From: Bacteroidales bacterium WCE2008 | GTDB taxonomy: Bacteria; Bacteroidota; Bacteroidia; Bacteroidales; UBA932 | DNA: 64,000 nt | Reading direction: 5' to 3' | Assembly (NCBI GenBank): GCA_900167925.1 | Contig: FUZM01000005.1 | Location: 1 to 64,000, forward strand | Part shown: positions 7,015 through 14,826 of the stretch, one piece after another | How the letters are laid out: each line of letters starts with the position of its first letter | Numbering within the stretch: position 1 is the stretch's first letter | The notes under the pieces: model-generated | Told to the model about the DNA's origin: nothing | What the model saw: the letters and a program-made list of their open reading frames with translations, nothing else | The model's database searches: none | Made by a program: the position numbers and the translations under genes

Positions 7015-9944
7015 CTTCCGCAGATATTCTTGAAGTCACAATATTCACATGCCTTGCTGTCGCCGGTCCTTCGGAAAGGTATGGACGGATCGGCGATTTC
7101 CTTGAGCATCTCCGAGAGACGTTCTTCCATTTTCTTGCTGAATTCGCTGTTCATAGGGGCGGAAAGCGGATCTCCGACAAATAGTTTAGCCGCCGGATAA
7201 ATCACATTCTCCACATCCTTGAACTTGGACAGGTCCTTGTCGGATGTGATGAACTTGTCATATATGAACAGCTGGAAGGCGATCTTTGGCCTATTCTCGT
7301 CATCGCTGCCATAGAGTTTCTCGATTACTTTTTCAGCATTGTCTTCTCCGATGGCCACATCGTTGTCGGTGACTTTTCCAGTCTTGTAATCTACTATACG
7401 CAGGCTTCCTTCGCCAAGGGAATCCAGACGGTCCACATAGCCGTGGAAGCGATATCCTTCGAATGTCCAGAACATCTGTTTTTCGAGGCCGAGTATCCTG
7501 AAACCCTTCAGATGCCTTTCGTCAAGCAGACGCTTGTCTACCTCGAGAGTCTTCATTACATAGTTGCAGACTACTTCCTCAAGCACAAGGTTACGCCCGG
7601 AGACATCCGTCGTATGCAGCTGGCCAAGTATCAACGCCCTGATCTTTCCCTTGATTTCAGGCCTGCGTTTCAGCCATCTTCCGATGTATTCGGACGTGAC
7701 CATTGTCAAGGGCTGCAGGGTGCCGTCAGCGATCGACGCATCTATGTCCTTCCTCTCCATGCTGAAGTCCGGCTCCATGGCCTTTTCACCAAGATATAGG
7801 GCCTGCATGACCGCATGATAAACATTACCGAGCATGCCTGCATCCAGGGATTCGGCCACTTCATCCTCCGCCTTGAGCCTTTCAATGGTATGATAATAGA
7901 ACTTGACCGGGCAGGTCAGGTAATTCTGCATTGCCGTCGCGGAAAGCAGCGTCTTACGAAGCCTGTCGGCGATATCGGCAGGTTTCGGGACCTCGGAATC
8001 CTCTGGAAGGCTCTTGAGTTCCGCCCTGGCCACATAACGGCGCACAGGCACCCTGAAATGGTACTGCAGCTGCTTGATGTAGCGGCTTTCCTCGCCCGAC
8101 TTGATACCCTCGGTCCTGGAATCATATACCAGCCACACAGTGCCGGCCCTCTGGATCATCCTGTAGAAGTAATATGCCCACACGGAGTCCTGGAACTCAT
8201 ATGTCGGCAGCCCGAAACCCTTGCGGAGCTCCGGCGGTATGAACGAAGAGCTGACGGTCTTGCGAGGGAAGACGCCCTCGTTGCAGGACAGTATGATCAC
8301 TGTGCCGAAATCCAGCGCCCTGGTCTCGAGAGGTCCCATGATCTGCAGGCCCTTCAGCGGTTCGCCGCTGTATGGTACCGAAACCATGGCGAGAAGACGC
8401 TGGAGCATGCGGATATAGGTAAGCGGAAGTACCGGCAGTTCCTTGGCGGAGAGATTGACTATGCTGGAACGGTAGAGGCGGGCGAATTCGGTCTCGCGCG
8501 CCAGGTATGTGTCTTTAAGTTTCGGACCGATCAGGTCGATTATCGATTTCTGATAGTCCTGGATGGCCTTTATCTGTGCCGCATCCGTCGATTTGGAATC
8601 GGTGACGACAGGTCGGAAGATGGTGTCGATCAGCTGGCGTTCCTCTTCGCCGAGAGTCTCCGAGGACAGGTCTTCCTGAGGGATGAACAGCTTGGCGCCG
8701 GCCTTTATGTTTCTGATGAGCTCGCGTCCTGCTTCTCCCATGAACATTCCAAAGATGCTGCTGGAGAGGATATTCCGTACTTGCTTGTGGTAATACAGCC
8801 AGCGCTGGCCTTTCTGGCGGAGATGAAGCTGGAGGTTGGTAATCTCGTCCATCAGCCCGTAGAATTCGCTGGAGGTCATGGGATAGCCCATGGTCACGTT
8901 GATGTCGCTGATTTCCTCCGGGATGGAGTTGAGCACCGGCATCAGCATGGTCTCGTCAGGAAGCACGATGGCCGTGTCCTCGGGGGCTCCGATAAGCTCC
9001 GGGATCTGCTTGGCCTGGCCTATCGACGACGGGACGCTGATCACGTTGACCTGAGGGACGGCAGTGACCGGCTCGAAGGAGAAGGCCTGCGGGAAATCGC
9101 TGACGTTCTTCGCCATGAAGAACGAGGATTTGTTGCGGCTGTCCCGGATCATCGCGGAGGAGTAGTCCCAGCAGAATTCAGCGATGCCTGCGTTTCTCAT
9201 GGCTTTCATAACCGTCTTCTCACATTCATTCAGGGCATTCAGACCGACGAACACGAAACTGTCGCTGCGCAGGAAACGGCCGGAGAGCAGGTCGACCACG
9301 GATCCGGACTTGACTTTCTCGGCCATGTCCCGATACACCATGCCTTCATACGCCATCCCGAGGCTGGAGAGCCTCTCGCGGAATTTCTCATAAATCGGGA
9401 ACAGCAGGTTCCAGATCATCAGGAAGCGGCTCTTGACATCAGGGTCATCGGACTCAAGGTTGACTTTCAGCTTGCCGTCGGCGCGGAAATGCTTGATGAA
9501 GTTCTCGATGGCCTCGCGCTGGTCGTCGGTGAGATATGAGAAACTGTCCTGTATCTGGCGATAGTCGGCCACGTTGGTAAAGAGGCCTTTCGGGCTGATC
9601 AGGTATTTGTCGACATCGTTGAAGTCGGCGAGAATGACGTCGCCCCAGAAGATGAACTCGTCGAGGGGCTCGGCCTTTGGGTTCAGGGAACGATAGACTT
9701 CGTAAAGCTCGAGGAGCAGGTTGACCTTGGTCGCAGTGTCCACTCCGGCGACTTTGTAGAAGAATTCGTTGACGGTAAGCATCTCCGGGACAAGGAGAGG
9801 CTTCTTTTCCCTGGACGCGGCGACAGCTTCTCCCAGATACTTCCGGAAGAAAAGCATCGACCTGCGGTTAGGAAAAATAAAGCATCTGCGCTCAATGTCA
9901 CCGGCGGAGTAATAGTGCGCCGCCACCTGTTCCAGGAATTTCAT
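7011..9944 (-). CDS. addB: AddB-type PD-(D/E)XK nuclease subunit
   Basis: A 977-residue protein with an N-terminal helicase-like region beginning FIFPNRRSMLFFRKYL, where the normal Walker A lysine signature is lacking, as in inactivated AddB helicase domains of this phylum. The C-terminus carries a nuclease core (YVDRLDSLGEGSLRIVDYKTGK) framed by cysteines, one in LTCPVKFYY and three in CEYCDFKNICGR at the very end, matching the four-cysteine iron-sulfur nuclease of AddB. The gene overlaps addA by 4 nt and the S4 gene by 1 nt, so manA-like, S4, addB and addA form one compact operon. AddB is the recognition and second nuclease subunit of the repair complex. Confidence 0.9.
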   Translation of the reverse strand: MKFLEQVAAHYYSAGDIERRCFIFPNRRSMLFFRKYLGEAVAASREKKPLLVPEMLTVNEFFYKVAGVDTATKVNLLLELYEVYRSLNPKAEPLDEFIFWGDVILADFNDVDKYLISPKGLFTNVADYRQIQDSFSYLTDDQREAIENFIKHFRADGKLKVNLESDDPDVKSRFLMIWNLLFPIYEKFRERLSSLGMAYEGMVYRDMAEKVKSGSVVDLLSGRFLRSDSFVFVGLNALNECEKTVMKAMRNAGIAEFCWDYSSAMIRDSRNKSSFFMAKNVSDFPQAFSFEPVTAVPQVNVISVPSSIGQAKQIPELIGAPEDTAIVLPDETMLMPVLNSIPEEISDINVTMGYPMTSSEFYGLMDEITNLQLHLRQKGQRWLYYHKQVRNILSSSIFGMFMGEAGRELIRNIKAGAKLFIPQEDLSSETLGEEERQLIDTIFRPVVTDSKSTDAAQIKAIQDYQKSIIDLIGPKLKDTYLARETEFARLYRSSIVNLSAKELPVLPLTYIRMLQRLLAMVSVPYSGEPLKGLQIMGPLETRALDFGTVIILSCNEGVFPRKTVSSSFIPPELRKGFGLPTYEFQDSVWAYYFYRMIQRAGTVWLVYDSRTEGIKSGEESRYIKQLQYHFRVPVRRYVARAELKSLPEDSEVPKPADIADRLRKTLLSATAMQNYLTCPVKFYYHTIERLKAEDEVAESLDAGMLGNVYHAVMQALYLGEKAMEPDFSMERKDIDASIADGTLQPLTMVTSEYIGRWLKRRPEIKGKIRALILGQLHTTDVSGRNLVLEEVVCNYVMKTLEVDKRLLDERHLKGFRILGLEKQMFWTFEGYRFHGYVDRLDSLGEGSLRIVDYKTGKVTDNDVAIGEDNAEKVIEKLYGSDDENRPKIAFQLFIYDKFITSDKDLSKFKDVENVIYPAAKLFVGDPLSAPMNSEFSKKMEERLSEMLKEIADPSIPFRRTGDSKACEYCDFKNICGR

Positions 9945-10396
9945 TATAGGTTATCGTCGTCTGTTATTCCGAATCTGAATGCGATATCGTCAGGGATGTC
10001 CTCTCCCGTGTCGAAGCTGATGGAGCCTATGGCTTCGTCCATCTCGCGCCTGTCCTTCTTGGTAGGACGGCCGGCGCCGCGGTCGCGCTTGAGGAAGAAT
10101 GTCTCCACAGGCGCCTTGAGCTTGTCAAGCTCGGACTGGGGAGTCAGGTTCTCGGCATAGTCGGGCACAAACTTCGCTCCGACGCGGTTCTCTATGAGTC
10201 CGATGACTTTGTAAGTGTAGAGGACCGAACCTTTGCGTATCTCGAGGGTGTCCCCGCGGGATATCATCTTGGAAGGCTTGGCAGCGACTCCGCCGACTTT
10301 CACTTTGTTTCCTTTGCAGGCTTCAGTAGCCTCGCTCCTTGTCTTGAACACCCTGATTGCCCAGAGGTATTTGTCAAGTCTAACAACATCAGCCAT
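9944..10396 (-). CDS. S4-domain RNA-binding protein (Hsp15/RqcP-like)
   Basis: A 150-residue protein whose N-terminal 60 residues form an S4 RNA-binding domain (VRLDKYLWAIRVFKTRSEATEAC, then KVKVGGVAAKPSKMISRGDTLEI), as in heat-shock protein 15. The rest is a basic and acidic tail (KRDRGAGRPTKKDRREMDEAIG). The start is at 10396 (MADVVRLDK); 19 further codons upstream run into the neighbouring gene. Hsp15-type proteins bind stalled 50S subunits carrying peptidyl-tRNA and help ribosome recycling. The stop codon overlaps the addB start by one base, and only one base separates it from the upstream gene, so it belongs to the repair operon. Confidence 0.85.
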   Translation of the reverse strand: MADVVRLDKYLWAIRVFKTRSEATEACKGNKVKVGGVAAKPSKMISRGDTLEIRKGSVLYTYKVIGLIENRVGAKFVPDYAENLTPQSELDKLKAPVETFFLKRDRGAGRPTKKDRREMDEAIGSISFDTGEDIPDDIAFRFGITDDDNL

Positions 10397-10397
10397 A

Positions 10398-11339
10398 TTA
10401 TTCTGGATTGATATACTGGTCCGGGACCTCGTCACGCTGGACGTAGGTCTCAACCAGCACGGTATTTCGCTCGGTCGGAACCAGCAGGAAGTCCTCGATC
10501 TCCGCCGGGATGAGCATGCACTCCCCTTTCCGGGCCATGTAGCTCCTCGTCGCCCCTCCTTCTTCCTTTACCTGGAATGAAGCCTCTCCTTCGAGGCAGT
10601 AGTAGAGCAGGAAGCTGTCGAACTTCTCGGAATAGATATGGAGAGCATCCTTCAGCGTAAGTTTTGTTATGATGAATTCGTCCTTCACTGCCAGTTTCTC
10701 AGAGACCTTGTCCTCCGGATGATGCTGGTGGCCGAAGTCTTCGATGTCGGGAACATGGGCGGAAAGATTGACGAAGTCGATCGCGTCGATAACGCCCAGC
10801 TCGTCCGGCGCGATCTCATGACCCCAGTCCCAGAGCTTGCAGTCGAGGGCGGAGGTTTCGGAGATTTCCACGATGTCCATGTCGCCCCAGGCTGAATGGA
10901 CTTCTCCAGGGCCGATATAAAACGAGTCTCCGGCTTTCACGTCCATGACATTGAGGCTGGATTCGATGCTGCCGTCGAGACAGCCTTTATAGAGGTCGGA
11001 GGCCGTTATGTCCTTTTTGAAGCCGATGGCGACTTTTGCATCGGAACCGGCGGAACGGACATACCAGAATTTGGCTTTTCCGAGAGAGTCGAAACGGGCC
11101 TCGGCGATCGAGTCGGACGGGGTCACCATCAGCGGAAGCCTGCCTTCAGGCCTGACCATCCGGACTGATACCGGAAACTGACGGCCATAGTAGTTGTATA
11201 CCTTTTCTCCGACGAGCCTGTCGAGATAGGTCTCCATTATGTCCGCGACCGAGCTGCCTTCGAGCCAGCCCTCCCTGACCACGGCGTCTTCAACTCCCTG
11301 TTCAGGGACAAATTTCAAGGGATATAATTTTTTCTCCAT
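10398..11339 (-). CDS. Class I mannose-6-phosphate isomerase-like cupin enzyme
   Basis: A 313-residue cupin of the type I phosphomannose isomerase group. Metal-ligand features are present around GDSFYIGPGEVHSAWGD (GxxHSA motif) with a second cupin at the C-terminus (LLYYCLEGEASFQVKEEG, CMLIPAEIEDFLLVP). The start is set at 11339 (MEKKLYPLKF); the frame extends upstream but into the divergent promoter region. Such enzymes interconvert fructose-6-phosphate and mannose-6-phosphate, feeding GDP-mannose and glycan synthesis; a phosphomannomutase gene lies elsewhere in the window. Substrate is inferred from family. It heads the operon with the S4 gene and addBA, which gives no obvious functional link. 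Confidence 0.8.
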   Translation of the reverse strand: MEKKLYPLKFVPEQGVEDAVVREGWLEGSSVADIMETYLDRLVGEKVYNYYGRQFPVSVRMVRPEGRLPLMVTPSDSIAEARFDSLGKAKFWYVRSAGSDAKVAIGFKKDITASDLYKGCLDGSIESSLNVMDVKAGDSFYIGPGEVHSAWGDMDIVEISETSALDCKLWDWGHEIAPDELGVIDAIDFVNLSAHVPDIEDFGHQHHPEDKVSEKLAVKDEFIITKLTLKDALHIYSEKFDSFLLYYCLEGEASFQVKEEGGATRSYMARKGECMLIPAEIEDFLLVPTERNTVLVETYVQRDEVPDQYINPE

Positions 11340-11404
11340 ACGATGTCTTGTTTTAAAATCTTTCGCCACTGTCTGAATATACTGCGAATATAATACAAAA
11401 ATTG

Positions 11405-11412
11405 TATTTTTG
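11405..11412 (+). promoter_or_regulatory. Bacteroidota -7 box before the Pr6Pr-like gene
   Basis: TATTTTTG matches the Bacteroidota -7 consensus TAnnTTTG and lies 21 nt before the start codon at 11434. No good -33 TTTG is visible, so the call is moderate. Confidence 0.45.
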
Positions 11413-11433
11413 CATATCAAAAATGACACGCAC

Positions 11434-12045
11434 ATGAAAAACAGACTTTTAGCTGCAATAGCACTTAACACACTGATAATCATCGGGGAAATGATAGCAG
11501 TTCCGAGACAGTTCAGCATCGTCGGATGGTCCCTTCTCAAGTATTACACCTATCTGAGCAACATACTGCTGGGCATAGTTTCCATACTGTTTGTAATATA
11601 TGCTGCCAAGTCCCCTCTCTGGCTGAAGAGACTGAGGCTGCTGGCCACGGGCGGAGTGGCGATGACGCTTACCGTAGTGCTGGCCGTGCTCGCCCCGTCG
11701 GAGGAGAACGGCTATTTCATATACTGCATCCAGGGTGACGGCCTGTGGGTCCACACGATATGTCCCCTGCTTTCCATCATCAGCTTCATATTTGCCGAGG
11801 ACAATTCCGGCCTGAAGTACAGGGACTGCCTGCTGCCGCTCGGAGCAACCCTGCTTTACGGAGTCGTGGCGATAACCCTCAACCTTCTCCGCCTCCTCTA
11901 CGGCCCGTATTTTTTCCTGCATGTCTATGAGCAGCCGATATATGTGAGCATATTCTGGGTAATCGTCCTCATGGTGCTCGTATATGTTCTCGCAGCCCTG
12001 CAGCTGATGCTTTCGAGACGCTGCAGCCGCTCAGCAGCGCTGTAA
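11434..12045 (+). CDS. Pr6Pr-like multi-pass membrane protein
   Basis: A 203-residue integral membrane protein with about six hydrophobic helices. Segments such as LKYYTYLSNILLGIVSILFV and WVHTICPLLSIISFIF resemble the Pr6Pr family, whose members have the same F/Y-T-x-x-S-N and VHxxxP signatures. The ATG at 11434 is preferred to the in-frame TTG at 11410 because it begins the hydrophobic leader directly (MKNRLLAAIALNTLIII). The role of the family is unknown. It is divergent from the mannose isomerase-like gene and separated by 113 nt from the glycoside hydrolase genes, so it is probably a single transcript. The family call is by recollection of motif pattern and is moderately secure. Confidence 0.65.
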   Translation: MKNRLLAAIALNTLIIIGEMIAVPRQFSIVGWSLLKYYTYLSNILLGIVSILFVIYAAKSPLWLKRLRLLATGGVAMTLTVVLAVLAPSEENGYFIYCIQGDGLWVHTICPLLSIISFIFAEDNSGLKYRDCLLPLGATLLYGVVAITLNLLRLLYGPYFFLHVYEQPIYVSIFWVIVLMVLVYVLAALQLMLSRRCSRSAAL

Positions 12046-12158
12046 GCCCGATTTGTCATGATAAGAAACATTTTTGGCCGGAAATGAAACACCGGTCACA
12101 AGTTTTTTTGCGACTTTCGTACACTGTAAACTATATCGAATAATTAACACACGTACTA

Positions 12159-14135
12159 ATGAATTTCAATAAAGCATTCATCATGCTGGGAATTGCTTTC
12201 TTGTCACAGGCAGGACTGCACAATTCCTTCGCAGCAAATAAACCGCAGACCGTACAGTCTCCGGACGGTCATCTCAAAATTGAGGTCAACACGACCGGCG
12301 ACCTGAGTTACGACGTATATGCCGGAGAAAAGGCGATAATGACCGGGAATACCCTGTCGATCAAAATCGGGGACAAGGTCTATGGCCATGACGCCAGACT
12401 AGTGAAAGCCACCCGCAAGTCAGTCAACGAGACTTTCCAGCCATTCCTTGCGTTCAAGTCCTCGACAGTCGAAAACAAATACAACCAGCTTCTGCTTAAG
12501 TTCAAAGGAGGTTATTCGGTGGAATTCCGCGCATACGACGACGGTATAGCCTACCGTTTCCTCACAAATCTCCCGGGCAAGGTGGAAGTTCTTGACGAAG
12601 AAATCGGAGTCCGCTTCCCTGAGGCCTTCAGGATGACGCTCCAGCAGTGCGACCGCTTCAAGACATCATACGAGGAGAGATACTCCCACCCGCTTTCTTC
12701 AGAATGGAAGGAAGGAGACAAGATGGCTCACCTCCCGATACTCGCCCAGACAGGCGAAGGCTGCAACATAATGTTCAGCGAAACCAATCTCTTCGACTAC
12801 CCGGGAGCATTCTTCCGCAGCAAAGGCGACAACGGGTTCACCTCAATCTTCCCGAAATATCCTGCAAAGCAGGTTCAGGAGCCGGACAGGGACAGAAGCC
12901 TGAAGATCGAGGAAGAGGCTGAATATATCGCTCTCACCGACGGAAAGCGTGAGTTCCCATGGAGATATTTCGTGATCACAAAGGAGGACGGAGACCTTCT
13001 CACGACCACCCTCCCTGTACGTCTTGCAGAGAGGAGCGCCATCGAAGACACAAGCTGGATCAAGCCGGGACAGGCAAGCTGGGAATGGTGGAACGGCGCT
13101 ATTCCTTACGGCCCGGATGTCAACTTCAAGTCCGGATGCAACCTCGAGACATACAAGTACTTCATTGATTTTGCATCGAAATACGGCATCGAGTACATCG
13201 TAATGGATGAAGGCTGGGCCAAGAACACGAGAGACCCGTTCACCCCGAACCCTGACGTCGACCTGCACGAGCTTATCCGCTACGGAAAGGAGAAGAATGT
13301 CGGAATCATCCTCTGGCTCACATGGCTCTGCGTGGAGAACAATCCTGCCGTATTCGAGACCTTCGAGAAATGGGGCGTGGCCGGCATCAAGATCGACTTC
13401 ATGGACAGGAGCGACCAGTGGATGGTCAACTTCTACGAGCGCACGGTCGCAGAAGCAGCGAAGCACCATCTCTTCATAGACTATCACGGAGCATACAAGC
13501 CTTCAGGACTTGAATACAAATATCCTAACCTGCTCTCTTATGAAGGTGTGACCGGAATGGAGCAGATGGGAGGTTGCAAGCCTGAGAACAGCGTATATCT
13601 CCCGTTCCTGCGCAACGTGACGGGAGCAATGGAATACACCCCGGGAGCAATGATCAGCATGCAGCCGGAGTATTATTCCGCCCGCCGTCCGAACTCGGCT
13701 TCGATAGGCACCAGGGCATATCAGATGGCCCTTTTCGTAGTATTCGAATCAGGCATCCAGATGCTCGCCGACAACCCTACCCTCTATTACAGGAACGATG
13801 AATGCACCAAGTTCATTTCTGACGTGCCTGTGCTCTGGGATGAGACAAAGGCTCTTGCCGCAGAAATAGGACAGTACGTGCTGGTTGCCAAGCGCAAAGG
13901 TGACAAGTGGTTCATCGGAGGAATGACGTCCGAGAGAAACGAGCCGCTTGTAATCGAGTTCCCTCTCGACTTCCTCGGCGAAGGCTCATACACCATGACC
14001 TCTTTCGAGGACGGCATCAACGCCGACGTCCAGGCCATGGATTACCGCAAGAATACCAAGAAAGTGGCAAAGGGTGACAAGATAACTGTCTCCATGGTAC
14101 GCAACGGAGGATTCGCCGCAGTAATCGAACAATAA
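12159..14135 (+). CDS. GH97 glycoside hydrolase, probable retaining alpha-galactosidase type
   Basis: A 658-residue secreted enzyme of family GH97 (SusB-like), with signal peptide cut near AGLHNSFAA, an N-terminal beta-sandwich (about residues 28-290) and a (beta/alpha)8 barrel. In the barrel, GIKIDFMDRSDQ places an aspartate at 413, the position of the catalytic nucleophile in the retaining branch (BtGH97b), whereas inverting alpha-glucosidases such as SusB lack it. LLSYEGVTGMEQ gives Glu462 as probable acid/base. The enzyme should therefore remove terminal alpha-linked sugars, likely galactose, in the periplasm. It is followed after 17 nt by a GDSL esterase, forming a two-gene operon that converges on GH3. 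Residue roles are inferred from family knowledge. Confidence 0.88.
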   Translation: MNFNKAFIMLGIAFLSQAGLHNSFAANKPQTVQSPDGHLKIEVNTTGDLSYDVYAGEKAIMTGNTLSIKIGDKVYGHDARLVKATRKSVNETFQPFLAFKSSTVENKYNQLLLKFKGGYSVEFRAYDDGIAYRFLTNLPGKVEVLDEEIGVRFPEAFRMTLQQCDRFKTSYEERYSHPLSSEWKEGDKMAHLPILAQTGEGCNIMFSETNLFDYPGAFFRSKGDNGFTSIFPKYPAKQVQEPDRDRSLKIEEEAEYIALTDGKREFPWRYFVITKEDGDLLTTTLPVRLAERSAIEDTSWIKPGQASWEWWNGAIPYGPDVNFKSGCNLETYKYFIDFASKYGIEYIVMDEGWAKNTRDPFTPNPDVDLHELIRYGKEKNVGIILWLTWLCVENNPAVFETFEKWGVAGIKIDFMDRSDQWMVNFYERTVAEAAKHHLFIDYHGAYKPSGLEYKYPNLLSYEGVTGMEQMGGCKPENSVYLPFLRNVTGAMEYTPGAMISMQPEYYSARRPNSASIGTRAYQMALFVVFESGIQMLADNPTLYYRNDECTKFISDVPVLWDETKALAAEIGQYVLVAKRKGDKWFIGGMTSERNEPLVIEFPLDFLGEGSYTMTSFEDGINADVQAMDYRKNTKKVAKGDKITVSMVRNGGFAAVIEQ

Positions 14136-14152
14136 TGCTAAATCAATAAGAC

Positions 14153-14824
14153 ATGAGAAAATTTATATTATTCATCACTTTTCTGGCCATCACGGTCTCA
14201 TCATTCGCTCAGAAAAAAGACATTGACAGGGATTGGGCCCAGTTCGGAAGATACGCTGAAGACAACGCCAAGATTACCAAGAGCCCGAAGGCAGTGCTCT
14301 ACGGAGACTCTATCACCGACGGCTGGCCATCGCATGACGAGGCCTTCTTCAAAGAGCATGATTTCGTCGGAAGGGGCATCGGCGGACAGACTACGGAGCA
14401 GATGCTCGTAAGGTTCCGTCACGACGTAATCAACCTCAAGCCGAAGTATGTCGTCATCCTTGCCGGAATCAATGATATCGCAAGGAATAACGGATATATC
14501 TCGAATGAAGTCACCGTTGACAACATCATAACCATGTGCGAACTTGCGAAGCTGCACAAGATCAGACCGATAATCTGTTCCCTGACCCCTGCGACTTACT
14601 GCAGATGGAGAATGGAGGTTACCGATGTTGCCGAGCAGGTTGCGAACGTCAATGCCATGCTTAAGGCATATGCGGCAAAGAACCATATCCCATACGTCGA
14701 TTACTTCAATGCCCTCAAGGACGAGAACGCCGCCCTTCCCGAGAATCTCGGTCATGACAGCGTCCACCCTAACCTTGACGGCTATAAGATCATGGAATCA
14801 GTTCTCCTCAAGACCCTCAGATAA
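14153..14824 (+). CDS. SGNH/GDSL-family hydrolase, secreted
   Basis: A 223-residue secreted esterase, signal peptide ending SSFAQ. The four SGNH blocks are visible: GDSITDGW with nucleophile Ser53, GIGGQTT, GINDIARN and DSVHP with Asp202 and His205. Members of this group deacetylate sugars, including acetylated xylans and glucans, or act as other carbohydrate esterases. The position directly behind GH97 on the same transcript suggests removal of acyl decorations from the same glycan. It ends 2 nt before the stop of the convergent GH3 gene. The exact substrate cannot be read from the sequence. Confidence 0.88.
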   Translation: MRKFILFITFLAITVSSFAQKKDIDRDWAQFGRYAEDNAKITKSPKAVLYGDSITDGWPSHDEAFFKEHDFVGRGIGGQTTEQMLVRFRHDVINLKPKYVVILAGINDIARNNGYISNEVTVDNIITMCELAKLHKIRPIICSLTPATYCRWRMEVTDVAEQVANVNAMLKAYAAKNHIPYVDYFNALKDENAALPENLGHDSVHPNLDGYKIMESVLLKTLR

Positions 14825-14826
14825 AC

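Noticed and set aside
7815..9539. A 574-codon open frame antisense to addB
   Set aside because: Composition is His/Asp/Gly-rich without recognisable motifs and it lies wholly inside addB; treated as a shadow frame.
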